Shown: positions 20,443-30,311, counted from the first letter of the stretch. The stretch is 64,000 nucleotides of DNA from Bombyx mori (GCF_030269925.1 NC_085112.1:15005501-15069500); one strand, 5' to 3'. Notes: generated from the letters alone by a model not told the origin. Made by a program: numbers and translations.

Positions 20443-20735
20443 CTCTTTTTTATGATTGTTGAATTACTGGTGGCCCGGAGGCCTCTCCAGTTTCACCAGA
20501 ACTGGTGAGCGAGCAAGCTCTTAGTCAGGAGGGGTGGGTTTGTTAACAGCTGCCCGAACGCCTCCAAAGAAGACCTAACAACTCAAGAGCAGCTGCTTCG
20601 CGAATGAATCTACTACCGGATTGAAATCTCAACCCGCTGAGAAGAACTAAGCGGGCTGATGTATAGGTTAAGTGGTACGCCGAACTCTTTGCCGAGTTCG
20701 ACGAGTACAAGTACAGTTACTAGGGTTTCTGGGCT
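20443..20735 (-). mobile_element. element C-family LINE 3' UTR fragment in the intron
   Basis: It begins with a T run and shares GATTACTGGTGGCC-like, CTTTCCAGTTTCACCAG-like, CAGCTGCCCGA and AATCTACTACCGGAT blocks with the C2 end at 22411-22660. It is diverged and non-coding. Confidence 0.7.
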
Positions 20736-20834
20736 CTCTTGAAGGACTTGGACAATTAATACAATTAATGTCAATAATAAGTTCTGTGGCTTTATTTGTA
20801 CGCCTTGATTATTAATTCTTCTTATTTATTTATT

Positions 20835-21066
20835 TTCACCTTATCCCACTAGGTGGGGTCGGCACAGCTAATTTTTCTCTTCCATTCTCTTCTTTCAGCC
20901 GTCATCTCAACACTCACTCCTCTCTCTCATAATGTCATTCACACAATCTATCCATGTCTTCTTCGATCGACCTCTTCCCCCTCTATCTTGCACTACCATT
21001 TCCATACATCTCCTAGTCACATGCATCTTCTCTCTACGCATCACATGTCCATACTACGCTAACCGT
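20835..21066 (-). mobile_element. RTE-like LINE 3' fragment in the intron
   Basis: It matches the fragment at 28815-29060 (TTATCCCACTAGGTGGG, CCGTCATCTCAACACTCACT). That copy encodes the typical C-terminal RTE-like segment on the minus strand. Confidence 0.65.
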
Positions 21067-21108
21067 CGTTTGGATTATTAGGTAAACGTATTTTCTTTCC
21101 CGTTTCAG

Positions 21109-21258
21109 GGTGAACCAGGTAGTCCGCTTGTACAAAACAATACCCTAACAGGTATTGCTTCTTACCTTGAAGGTAAGGACTGTCGCAAGTCCACCCTTAA
21201 TTTCTTCATGAGCATGTTACAATATGCTGAATGGATTAAAGCTGTTACTGGATTGTAA
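21109..21258 (+). CDS. serine protease homologue, terminal exon with the catalytic Ser position
   Basis: The exon begins after TTCCCGTTTCAG with GEPGSPLV, aligned to GDSGGPLV. The catalytic Ser195 is Pro and Asp194 is Glu. It continues LTGIASYLEGKDC (C220), MLQYAEWIKAV and stops after TGL. The exon adds 49 residues and has no ATG near its start. The four exons together give a domain of about 231 residues from ISYG, a normal chymotrypsin-domain length. All three standard disulphide pairs can form, while the His and Ser of the triad are lost. Non-catalytic homologues of this type in insects act, for example, in immunity or digestion; the role here is unknown. Confidence 0.88.
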   Translation, partial: GEPGSPLVQNNTLTGIASYLEGKDCRKSTLNFFMSMLQYAEWIKAVTGL

Positions 21259-21266
21259 ACAGTACA

Positions 21267-21272
21267 AATAAA
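21267..21272 (+). terminator. poly(A) signal of the protease homologue
   Basis: AATAAA lies nine bases after the stop codon of the terminal exon. Confidence 0.65.
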
Positions 21273-21640
21273 TGTGTCCCTACAATGTTTAGTTGTGATT
21301 TTAATATTTTTTAAGGGATTTTATGACCTGGTAACTAAGACCTTTAGGTCAAGTCTTATTTTAATTTATATTCTTATATTTATAAAAAATGATTATATGG
21401 ATTATATGAAATGAAGATGATTAATTAGAGACATTAATCAACTGGGATAAAATAAAATGAAATGAGATGAGATGATACGGAATGAAATATAATCTCAGTA
21501 AAATGGTAGTCATTTACTGAGATTTTTACAGTTGACTTTTTGGAGAATTCCCGAAAAGTTACATCCAGCGACTTTGTTTCTTTTCCCACATTTGTGCACT
21601 TTCACAGATATTAACCAGCTAATAAACCACCGTTGACTCC
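21273..21640. other. intergenic, nothing recognised
   Basis: AT-rich sequence with short ATGAAATGAGATGAGATG-type low-complexity stretches. Confidence 0.45.
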
Positions 21641-21880
21641 ATTGAGCGGTTGGTGGTGCAAGGGAAAGTCGAGGGCAAAAGATCTCGCGGACGATCTCCA
21701 ACACGATGGACCGACCTCATAAAATCTGTTACTCACTCCAACATAAATGTTTGCTCTCACTCTGCGAAACATCGTGCCACATGGCGTCGCATCGCGAGAG
21801 CATCGGTATCGCAGGATCCGACTGATGCATGACCACGACCACTCTGTCAAGAGTGTACGAATAGGAAGAAGAAACCACCG
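21641..21880 (+). mobile_element. RTE-like LINE 3' end
   Basis: The plus strand encodes RLVVQGKVEGKRSRGRSPTR and then WTDLIKS, HRATWRRIARASVSQDPTDA-stop. This is the typical C terminus of an RTE-like polymerase. Only the last ~65 codons and a short 3' UTR are present. Confidence 0.7.
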
Positions 21881-22274
21881 TTATTACACATATAAACTTG
21901 AAGAAACACTAAATAGACAAAATAAAACACATCACACAACTTCACTCCTCGCGTTCCCGCCAAAAAGTCTTTGCGATTTTAATTTCTCATCAGTAAGAAA
22001 ACTACCCGATAAATATATATCGAATCCGGTTCGTGAGGGAAATTGTGCTACGATACACAAACGTTTCAAACTTATACAGATTCTAGGTGGGTAGAATGAA
22101 ATAATTATATTATTAGGTCAATTGTAATTCACTTAGGGACTGTATTATATGTCGTAAACACTTAAAACTTCAAATATTAAGAACTTTACTTCATCACTAG
22201 GATTACTGTATTGAAGCTACAGTGACTGGCTACGTATACTTGAATATGGACATATAATTGAATGGAAAACGCAA
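21881..22274. other. intergenic, nothing recognised
   Basis: No convincing exon or repeat was seen here. Confidence 0.4.
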
Positions 22275-22401
22275 ATACCAACGTCTCGTTTTTACCATCG
22301 CACCGCCCGCCACCGGAGTAGAGTTCATCCATACTACCTGGAGCCACTGCGTTCATCCACAGTACGTTTCCAGAGGTCTTTTTTGCCACGTACCATCCGG
22401 C
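22275..22401 (+). mobile_element. element B2, left part (outer level of a nested insertion)
   Basis: It matches element B1 at 27064-27190 (TCTCGTTTTTACCATCGC, GCCACCGGAGTAGAG, TTTTTTGCCACGTACCATCC). It stops at CCATCCGGC, where element C2 begins, and its sequence resumes at 27819. Confidence 0.85.
22392..22401 (+). repeat. target-site duplication of element C2, left copy
   Basis: ACCATCCGGC occurs here and again at 27819-27828 at the far end of C2. Confidence 0.85.
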
Positions 22402-23717
22402 TTTTTTTTTTATGATTGAAGGATTACTGGTGGCCCTGAGGCCTTTCCAGTTTCACCAGGACAGGTGGGCGAGCAAAGGCTCAGCCAGGAGAGGTGGGAT
22501 TTGCTAACAGCTGCCCGAGCGCCTCCGAAGGAGACCTAACGACTCAAGAGTAGCTGCTTCGCGAATGAATCTACTACCGGATCGGAATCGCGACCCGCTG
22601 AGAAGATCCGGCGAGAAACTCAGCGAGCTGATTCATGGGTTAGGTTGCACGGCGAACTCTTTGTCGAGTTCGACGAGTACGGTTACCGAGGTCCCTAAGC
22701 CTGCTCCTAGAGCTGAAGGCGTCTAGTGCAAAGGTTATTGGATCTGATGGATCCGTAAGGACGTGTCTAGGGCGTCGACGGTGACTGGCTCCTGCATGAT
22801 CAGGATTCGGGGAGTAGTCAGCGGCGGCTACGATAAGGCGATTATCATGACGCATAGCCTTATCGAAGTACCGTTCCGACGCTGACTTCATGTATTTCTG
22901 TATAGATTCGAGGCCCAGGTCGTCGTGTAGGTCAACGTTCCTCACGAACCACGGAGCTCCGACGGCTAACCTGCAAAAGCGGGATTGTAGAGATTGAAGG
23001 GTGTCTATGTGTGTGCGGGCCGCGTGAGCGAACACCACACTCGCGTAAGTCATGACGGGCCTTATGCAAGTTTTGTAAAGTGTCACCTTGTTCCGAAGGG
23101 ACATTTTACTCCGCTTACAGATCATGGGGTAGAGTCTACCGAGAATAAACGCGGCACGGTCACGGACTGATTTTATATGCGGGCGGAATGTCATCGATGC
23201 ATCCAGGGTAACGCCCAGGTACTTGACCTTCCTGGCCCAGGGTATGGATTGACTAAAGAGAGTAATCGGGGGTGTGAGATTCCTCCTCCTAATACGGGAG
23301 GAAATCCGTGTGGAGCTTCCCCTCTGAAATAGCACCGCAGTACTTTTCGCTGGGTTGATGTCTATGCGCCATTTTCGGAACCACTGTCCTAGGGCTAGGG
23401 CTGCGCTCTGAAGCTTCTTCGCGATTAGGGACTTGTTTCTACTGGAATAGTAAACAGTCGTGTCGTCGGCAAATAAAGCTAAATGGGTCGGCGGCGACCG
23501 GGGAATATCGTTAACGAATAAGCTAAATAGGAGGGGTGAGAGGACAGAGCCTTGCGGGACTCCAGCTGTGAGAGGTCGTGGGGAGGAGCGGGTTCCCTCG
23601 ACTCGATATCGAAAAGAGCGGTTCGACAAGAAGTCCCGTATGATGAGCACGAGACTATCCGGCACACCCATGTTGAATAGTTTGAAAATCAAACCGTTGT
23701 GCCAGACTTTGTCGAAC
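22402..23717 (-). mobile_element. Jockey-like LINE C2, 3' part
   Basis: It begins with a T run (poly(A) complement) and a 3' UTR, and then carries ORF2 from the middle of the RT to the C terminus on the minus strand. The translation (GVPQGSVLSPLLFSLFVNDI, HLALFADDTTVYYSS) is almost identical to element C at 53000-54009. It breaks off at GTCGAAC, where B1 is inserted, and continues at 27410. Confidence 0.9.
22640..23692 (-). pseudogene. C2 ORF2, RT C-terminal part, interrupted
   Basis: About 350 codons are open, from LIFKLFNMGVPDS-type sequence to the C terminus (RQRVRRAT-stop). It includes the RT motifs VPQGSVLSP and FADD and the thumb region. The upstream RT part is at 27410-27818 beyond the inserted B1. 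The endonuclease is missing because of 5' truncation. Only a few residues differ from element C. Confidence 0.88.
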
Positions 23718-24369
23718 TTGTTTGTTTTTTTTTGGGGGTTGGTGCTTCCCGCTTCCGTAGGTTTAACCCGCGATTCCCTACAAGTGACCCCTGGGTGGTG
23801 CTAAACGGGAGCCGAAAACATAACCGGTGGTAGGACTTAGTCCGACTGGCTGGCGACCACCCTCCAACTAGAATCCGCCGCCAAATAGCCTAGCTGTGTT
23901 CCGGCGTGTGGGTTGGAGAGCCAGTTCTATCCCTTCCCTTTCCCCTTCCTTGTTGGGGGTGAGTCTTGGTTACGCCTGGAACTTGCGGAGCAGACGTGCG
24001 TGCGAACTCGCGGGGCGTGATTGTTTGACGGGGGTATAGGGAGACCCAGTGAAACGGTATCCGCTGCCGCCCGCCGGTCAGTAGGGGACCTGAACCCGGG
24101 TGTCTCTACTAAACTCCGCCCCGGGAAGCTGTCCCGCCAACCGGTGTAAAATTCTGCCGTGCGGTCGTCGTGCCGGAGTCGGAGACCGGAGTGGATCCCG
24201 GCGATCGCACGCAGAGTGGACTGGGGGCCCTTCCATGCCCTGCGTCAGTCTCTCACGCAACCCGTGGTCGAGCACGTACTATGTTCCGCGCTTCATTCAG
24301 GTGTTGCCTCGATCTCACCTCTAACATCCTACCTCTCCTAATCCTACTCTCCCGAAATATAACAACTTA

Positions 24370-27330
24370 ATGAAGTCGAAAAAAAAGAAAAGGGTTTTAC
24401 AGGCGGCTCCCCATTCCACATTTAATGTGGATTTCAGCAATGTCAGGGGCCTACATAGCAACCTTGACGCCGTACACCACCACCTTGAGACGGCGCAGCC
24501 TGCCCTGCTTTTTTTAACGGAGACGCAGATATCTGCTCCGGATGATACCTCATACCTTGAATACCCCGGCTACGTATTGGAGCACAACTTCCTGCGTAAA
24601 GCCGGGGTGTGCGTATTCGTCCGGGCTGATGTCTGTTGTCGCCGTCTTCGGGGCCTCGAACAACGGGACCTGTCCCTCTTGTGGCTGCGCGTAGATCACG
24701 GGGGCCGTAGCCGAATCTACGCGTGCCTGTACAGGTCCCACAGCAGTGATGCAGGTTCAGCTCTGTTTGAGCATGTGCAAGAGGGGACTAACCGCGTGCT
24801 TGAGCAGTACCCATCTGCGGAGGTGGTGGTTCTTGGAGACTTTAACGCTCACCACCAAGAGTGGTTGGGGTCCAGAACCACTGACCTCCCGGGTCGGACT
24901 GCCTACGATTTCGCCTTGGCCTACGGCTTCTCCCAGCTGGTGACACAGCCCACCCGTGTCCCAGATATCGAGGGGCACGAGCCTTCTTTGTTGGACCTTC
25001 TGCTGACCACAGATCCGGCCGGATACAGTGTGGTGGTCGACGCTCCGCTTGGATCGTCTGATCACTGCCTTATTCGTGCTGCCGTTCCACTCTCTCGTCC
25101 TGATCGTCGAACGACGACCGGGTATCGAAGAGTTTGGCGGTATATGTCAGCAGATTGGGATGGATTGCGTGAATTTTACGCATCCTACCCATGGGGGCGG
25201 TTCTGCTTTTCCTCTGCTGATCCTGACGTCTGTGCGGACCGTCTTAAAGACGTGGTGCTCCAGGGGATGGAATTGTTTATTCCCTCCTCTGAAGTGCCCG
25301 TTGGGGGTCGCAGCAGACCCTGGTATAACAATGCCAGCAGGGATGCTGCACACCTCAAGCGGTCCGCATACGTGGCATGGGATAATGCCAGGAGACGTCA
25401 GGACCCTAACATCTCAGAGGAAAGGCGGAAATATAACGCCGCTTCCAGGTCCTACAAGAAGGTTATTGCCAAGGCGAAGTCGGAGCACGTTGCTAGAATT
25501 GGCGAGCGACTGAAGAGCTATCCCTCTGGGAGCCGTGCTTTCTGGTCGCTCGCCAAAGCTGCAGAAGGAAACTTTTGCAGGTCTAGTCTCCCACCACTAC
25601 GCAAGTCCGATGACAGTCTGGCCCATAGTGCGAAAGAGAAGGCTGACCTTCTGGTCAAACTCTTCGCCTCGAACTCGACTGTGGACGACGGGGGTGCCAC
25701 ACCACCGAACATCCTCCGGTGTGATAGTTCCCTGCCCGAGATCTGCTTTACACAGTGTGCAGTCAGGCGGGAACTCCGACTCCTGGACGTCCATAAGTCG
25801 AGCGGGCCAGACGGCATCCCTGCAGTGGTTCTGAAAACGTGCGCCCCTGAGCTGACGCCTGCGCTAACGCGTTTGTATCGCCTCTCTTATTGCACTAACA
25901 GGGTTCCGTCTTCATGGAAGACTGCCCACGTCCACCCTATCCCCAAGAAGGGTGACCGGTCGGACCCATCGAGCTATAGGCCTATCGCGATAACTTCCTT
26001 GCTTTCCAAGGTGATGGAGCGAATAATTAATATACAACTCCTGAAGTATCTGGAGGATCGCCAGCTGATCAGTGACCGACAGTACGGTTTCCGTCACGGT
26101 CGCTCAGCTGGCGATCTTCTTGTATACCTTACTCACAGGTGGGCTGAAGCCTTGGAAAGCAAGGGCGAGGCTCTTGCTGTGAGCCTTGATATCGCGAAGG
26201 CCTTCGACAGGGTCTGGCATAGGGCACTTCTATCGAAGTTACCATCTTACGGAATCCCCGAGGGTCTCTGCAAGTGGATCGCTAGCTTTTTGGATGGGCG
26301 GAGCATCACGGTCGTTGTAGACGGTGACTGTTCTGATACCATGACCATTAACGCTGGCGTTCCACAAGGTTCGGTGCTCTCCCCCACGCTTTTCATCCTG
26401 TATATCAATGACATGCTGTCTATTGATGGCATGCATTGCTATGCAGATGACAGCACGGGGGATGCGCGATATATCGGCCATCAGAGTCTCTCTCGGAGCG
26501 TGGTGCAAGAGAGACGATCAAAACTTGTGTCTGAAGTGGAGAACTCTCTGGGGCGAGTCTCCGAATGGGGTGAATTGAACTTGGTTCAATTCAACCCGAT
26601 AAAGACACAAGTTTGCGCGTTCACTGCGAAGAAGGACCCCTTTGTCATGGCGCCGCAATTCCAAGGAGTATCCCTGCAACCTTCCGAGAGTATCGGGATA
26701 CTTGGGGTCGACATTTCGAGCGATGTCCAGTTTCGGAGTCATTTGGAAGGCAAAGCCAAGTTGGCGTCCAAAATGCTGGGAGTCCTCAACAGAGCGAAGC
26801 GGTACTTCACGCCTGGACAAAGACTTTTGCTTTATAAAGCACAAGTCCGGCCTCGCATGGAGTACTGCTCCCATCTCTGGGCTGGGGCTCCCAAATACCA
26901 GCTTCTTCCATTTGACTCCATACAGAGGAGGGCCGTTCGGATTGTCGATAATCCCATTCTCTCGGATCGTTTGGAGCCTCTGGGTCTGCGGAGGGACTTC
27001 GGTTCCCTCTGTATTTTGTACCGTATTTTCCATGGGGAGTGCTCTGAGGAATTGTTCGAGATGATACCGGCATCTCGTTTTTACCATCGCACCGCCCGCC
27101 ACCGGAGTAGAGTTCATCCATACTACCTGGAGCCACTGCGGTCATCCACAGTGCGTTTCCAGAGATCTTTTTTGCCACGTACCATCCGGCTATGGAATGA
27201 GCTCCCCTCCACGGTGTTTCCCGAGCGCTATGACATGTCCTTCTTCAAACGAGGCTTGTGGAGAGTATTAAGCGGTAGGCAGCGGCTTGGCTCTGCCCCT
27301 GGCATTGCTGAAGTCCATGGGCGACGGTAA
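24370..27330 (+). CDS. element B1 endonuclease-reverse transcriptase
   Basis: The protein has 986 residues. The N-terminal endonuclease shows FSNVRGLHSN, LFLTETQIS, VVLGDFNAHHQEW, LLDLLLTT and GSSDHCLIRA. The RT shows SGPDGIPAVVLKTC, YRPIAITSLLSKVMERII, DRQYGFRHGRSAGDLL, SLDIAKAFDRVWH, AGVPQGSVLSPTLFILYIND and the catalytic CYADD near residue 691. The C terminus ends SGRQRLGSAPG, AEVHGRR-stop. No frameshift or internal stop was found, so the copy is potentially active. The start is the first Met, followed by a Lys-rich stretch. Its function is reverse transcription of its own RNA and possibly of the SINE Bm1 (inference from the shared tail). Confidence 0.94.
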   Translation: MKSKKKKRVLQAAPHSTFNVDFSNVRGLHSNLDAVHHHLETAQPALLFLTETQISAPDDTSYLEYPGYVLEHNFLRKAGVCVFVRADVCCRRLRGLEQRDLSLLWLRVDHGGRSRIYACLYRSHSSDAGSALFEHVQEGTNRVLEQYPSAEVVVLGDFNAHHQEWLGSRTTDLPGRTAYDFALAYGFSQLVTQPTRVPDIEGHEPSLLDLLLTTDPAGYSVVVDAPLGSSDHCLIRAAVPLSRPDRRTTTGYRRVWRYMSADWDGLREFYASYPWGRFCFSSADPDVCADRLKDVVLQGMELFIPSSEVPVGGRSRPWYNNASRDAAHLKRSAYVAWDNARRRQDPNISEERRKYNAASRSYKKVIAKAKSEHVARIGERLKSYPSGSRAFWSLAKAAEGNFCRSSLPPLRKSDDSLAHSAKEKADLLVKLFASNSTVDDGGATPPNILRCDSSLPEICFTQCAVRRELRLLDVHKSSGPDGIPAVVLKTCAPELTPALTRLYRLSYCTNRVPSSWKTAHVHPIPKKGDRSDPSSYRPIAITSLLSKVMERIINIQLLKYLEDRQLISDRQYGFRHGRSAGDLLVYLTHRWAEALESKGEALAVSLDIAKAFDRVWHRALLSKLPSYGIPEGLCKWIASFLDGRSITVVVDGDCSDTMTINAGVPQGSVLSPTLFILYINDMLSIDGMHCYADDSTGDARYIGHQSLSRSVVQERRSKLVSEVENSLGRVSEWGELNLVQFNPIKTQVCAFTAKKDPFVMAPQFQGVSLQPSESIGILGVDISSDVQFRSHLEGKAKLASKMLGVLNRAKRYFTPGQRLLLYKAQVRPRMEYCSHLWAGAPKYQLLPFDSIQRRAVRIVDNPILSDRLEPLGLRRDFGSLCILYRIFHGECSEELFEMIPASRFYHRTARHRSRVHPYYLEPLRSSTVRFQRSFLPRTIRLWNELPSTVFPERYDMSFFKRGLWRVLSGRQRLGSAPGIAEVHGRR

Positions 27331-27376
27331 CCACTCACCATCAGGTGGGCCGTATGCCCGTCTGCCTACAAAGGCA

Positions 27377-27409
<33 letters not shown>
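27331..27409 (+). other. element B1 3' end and poly(A)
   Basis: It contains TAACCACTCACCATCAGG, GTGGGCCGTATGCC, CGTCTGCCTAC and GGCAATAAAA followed by about 31 A. These words are largely shared with the Bm1 3' end. Confidence 0.85.
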
Positions 27410-27410
<1 letters not shown>

Positions 27411-27818
27411 GCTTTTGCGACGTCGAAGAAGAGAGCTCCCGTGTATAACGGTTTTGGTCGATTAAGCCCCACAAGAATGTGCTCCGTGAGGCGGTGCACC
27501 TGTTGAACGCATGAGTGATTTGTACGGAATCCGAATTGTTCATCGATGAGAATGCCCTTGGATGAGACGAAGTCTCTGAGGCGTTTGTAGAGCAGACGCT
27601 CATACAGTTTGCCTAGAGACATGAGGAGGCTAATCGGACGGTAGCTCGTCGGATGATTTTTTGGTTTACCGGGTTTATGTATGCCGATAACGTCCGCTTC
27701 TTTCCACACCGCGGGAAAGATACAGTTCGCCATAGCGGCATTGAAAATAGATGCCAACATCACGATGAGTTGGACGGGTAGAAGTTTAATAACGCGGTTG
27801 GATATACCGTCGGAACCG
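27410..27818 (-). mobile_element. Jockey-like LINE C2, 5' part (truncated)
   Basis: The minus strand encodes GSDGISNRVIKLLPVQ, YRPISLLMSLGKLYERLL, DEQFGFRTNHSC and ALFFDVAKAF. It then stops at the B1 insertion. C2 is 5'-truncated at a point equal to about 52518 in element C. Confidence 0.9.
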
Positions 27819-28036
27819 ACCATCCGGCTATGGAATGAGCTCCCCTCCACGGTGTTTCCCGAGCGCTATGACATGTCCTTCTTCAAACGAGGCTTGTGGA
27901 GAGTATTAAGCGGTAGGCAGCGGCTTGGCTCTACCCCTGGCAGTGCTGAAGTCCATGGGCGACGGTAACCACTCACCATTAGGTGGGCCGTATGCTTGTC
28001 TGCCTACAAAGGCAATAAAAAAAAATTAAAAAAAAA
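27819..28036 (+). mobile_element. element B2, right part with A tail
   Basis: It starts with the duplicated ACCATCCGGC and continues CTATGGAATGAGCTCCCC through to AAGGCAATAAAA. It is the continuation of 22275-22401 and closes the outer level of the nest. Confidence 0.88.
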
Positions 28037-28814
28037 TATCTTACGGGTCAACGATTGAAGGAGGTTATATTCCCACACACACAATAGTCATGTCGCGAAC
28101 ATTGTGGAATTCACGTTTGTCATGTCTGATTGAGCTCAATTATTTTGGATTTGAATCAATAGGCAGAATAAACATACCTACCATATATTTTTTCAATTAG
28201 AAGGATTGCTGATGGCCCGAAGGTCTTTCCAATTTCATCACCCCTAGCAATTGATTTAGCACTAGGTATAACGCCACTAGCAATGACTTCAACAATAGTC
28301 ATAATTAAAACTATCTTTACGATTTAATCACGCGTTTCTTAATTCTCATTGTAACGTATCCGTTGAGTGGTATTTACCACAGTAAAACTAGATTAACTAT
28401 GACTACAACTAGCAAAAACCGGATAAAATTCGTCCGCAAAGTACCAATTTCCTTTCGTGCGAATCCCTCGCCGTATAAATCCTAAAATAAATCACAAACC
28501 GAAATTAGAATAACCTATACCATTCATTATTACAATCCTGTACTGAATACAAATAAAACAAAACCCGATTTACAACAAATAAGCGATACATCAGGGCCGG
28601 AACGCAACACGAATTCAGCATTTTAGAAGCGCGTAATTAATAAAGTCTGCGCTGGCGCCCTTGCTCTCCCGTTGTTTGCTTTTACACAATTAAAATGCTA
28701 ATTATTTGCCGACAATTCAAATTGCGAACCGCGTCGAGGCAAGAACTGAGAAATTATATTTTTAGGGTTACTAGGCGTTAACTTTATTAAAAATTAGTTT
28801 GAATTTGAATCTTC
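28037..28814. other. intergenic; small Jockey-like relic at 28197-28245
   Basis: A short GATTGCTGATGGCCCGAAGG stretch resembles the element C 3' UTR. The rest is AT-rich and unrecognised. Confidence 0.45.
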
Positions 28815-29200
28815 TTCTTTTTCTCCATCTTATCCCACTAGGTGGGATCGGCACTGCAATTTTTTCTCATCCGTTCTCTTCTATCAGCCGTCATCTCAAC
28901 ACTCACTCCTCTCTCTCTCATATCGTCATTCACACACTCCATCCATGTCTTCTTCGGTCGACCTCTTCGCCCTCTACCTTGCCATTTCCATACATCTCCT
29001 AGTCACATGCATCTTGTCTCTACGCATCACATATCCATACCACGCTAACCGTCCGCTCTTTAATTTGTTGATTACCGGGGCTACTTTCACACTTCCTCTG
29101 ATACACTCATTCTTTATCTTGTCCATTCTTGTCACTCCACACGCCCATCTTAACATTCACGTCTCTGCCGCATGCATTCCTCTTTCATGCTTTATTTACT
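28815..29200 (-). mobile_element. RTE-like LINE 3' fragment
   Basis: The minus strand encodes MLRWACGVTRMDKIKNECIR, then KVAPVINKLKSGRLAWYGYV and MRRDKMHVTRR. This is the conserved C-terminal segment of RTE-like polymerases. It continues into a C-rich 3' UTR ending TTATCCCACTAGGTGGG. Confidence 0.75.
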
Positions 29201-29868
29201 TTCTGCTAATTTGCTACTACTAGTTACTGCTAGTTTGAATTTGAATACCGGTACCAAATGAGTTTGAGCTACTCAAGCCTAGCTACGTAATAACATGGAG
29301 ACTTGCCGAAGTCAGTAATTCAAAACCAGATTGATTATCATCAAAACGTCAAACGGCTTCCATAATACGCTGTCACAGAGATGCTACAAATACAGCTCCT
29401 TCTTAATCTTCTGGTACAAAATATTAATTTTCCGTCGAATAGTTAGCTCATTTTCCACCCCGAAATAACAAGGTGACGCCAGATCTTACCGAATCACTAG
29501 CTGGTATTCTAGTCGATATCAACTAGGAACTCCCGTATCTTAGGGATCTCGATAGTTTTTTTTTCTTTTTCTTTTTGTCACGAACCACAAATATTAGTTT
29601 GATAACACACATTATTTTAACCAACAGAATAAGATTCGTTCTTAACTTCCGTCCGAATTGTTGGAACAACTGAAAACAAGTTAAGTAAATGTTCGCGAGT
29701 TTGTAAACACGATAACACAATCGCTGCTCCTCGTAAACTCGATGAATTAATTTTGCCGGTTCCGTATAATTTTCGTGCGACCGAATTAACATACGGCCGG
29801 GACGTTTCTCGGTTGTCCGTAATACGTAGATGTATTTGAGATGTCCGTAATGAATTTATAGTCTAAAC
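29201..29868. other. intergenic, nothing recognised
   Basis: An open minus-strand frame at 29523-29792 (89 codons) has no recognisable motif. No splice context is visible. Confidence 0.4.
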
Positions 29869-30182
29869 CAGTGATTCTCAACCACTGTTCCGCTGCACTT
29901 TTGTGTGCCGCCAAATTTTGCTAATATAATATAATAATGTTAATATTATTAAATTATATCATTTTAAAAGAAAAATATTTTAAACATGAATATAATATAT
30001 TTATATCCACAAAAAAAAATTATAGTATATTGTAGTTTATTTCGTATTTTAAAACTTTTTGATAAACTATTTATGCAGTGTGTTTTAGTAAGTAAATAAT
30101 TTTTATCTTTTTTTTTGTGTGCCGCCAAATTTTGAAATCGTTAAATATGTGCCGCAACAAAAAAAAAAGTTGAGAATCACTG
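29869..30182. mobile_element. hAT-type MITE with perfect 8-bp target duplication
   Basis: The terminal inverted repeats are CAGTGATTCTCAAC and GTTGAGAATCACTG. The element is flanked on both sides by GTCTAAAC (29861-29868 and 30183-30190). The 8-bp duplication and CAGTG ends are hAT hallmarks. It is 314 bp, non-coding, and has two internal TGTGCCGCCAAATTTTG words. Confidence 0.9.
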
Positions 30183-30224
30183 GTCTAAACAGATTGACAG
30201 CGTTGCTTTTATAAACGTTGATAA

Positions 30225-30311
30225 TCTATACTACTAATATATGAATCTACAGTGGTTTTTACGGACGTTCCGTTATAACTACTGAACCATGCATCCGATT
30301 GAAACTTACAA
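30225..30311 (+). mobile_element. Helitron-like 5' end, truncated by Bm1
   Basis: It starts TCTATACTACTAATATATG and has CTACAGTGGTTTTTACGG, as in the element at 18772. It stops where a Bm1 copy begins. Confidence 0.65.

Larger units (their letters stand above)
23718..27409 (+). mobile_element. single-ORF LINE B1, near full length, inserted in C2
   Basis: It is 3.7 kb long, with a 5' region of about 650 bases, one intact 986-codon ORF and a short 3' UTR ending GGCAATAAAA plus a long A run. It interrupts C2 exactly at GTCGAAC^GCTTTTGCG, with at most 3 bases of duplication. No gag-like ORF1 is visible. Its clade is uncertain: the RT resembles Jockey/CR1-group polymerases. Many 3' fragments of this family occur elsewhere in the window (27819, 35435, 38309, 41722, 58616). 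Confidence 0.9.

Noticed and set aside
26518..27117. Minus-strand frame of 199 codons
   Set aside because: It is antisense to the element B1 polymerase C terminus and shows no independent motif.
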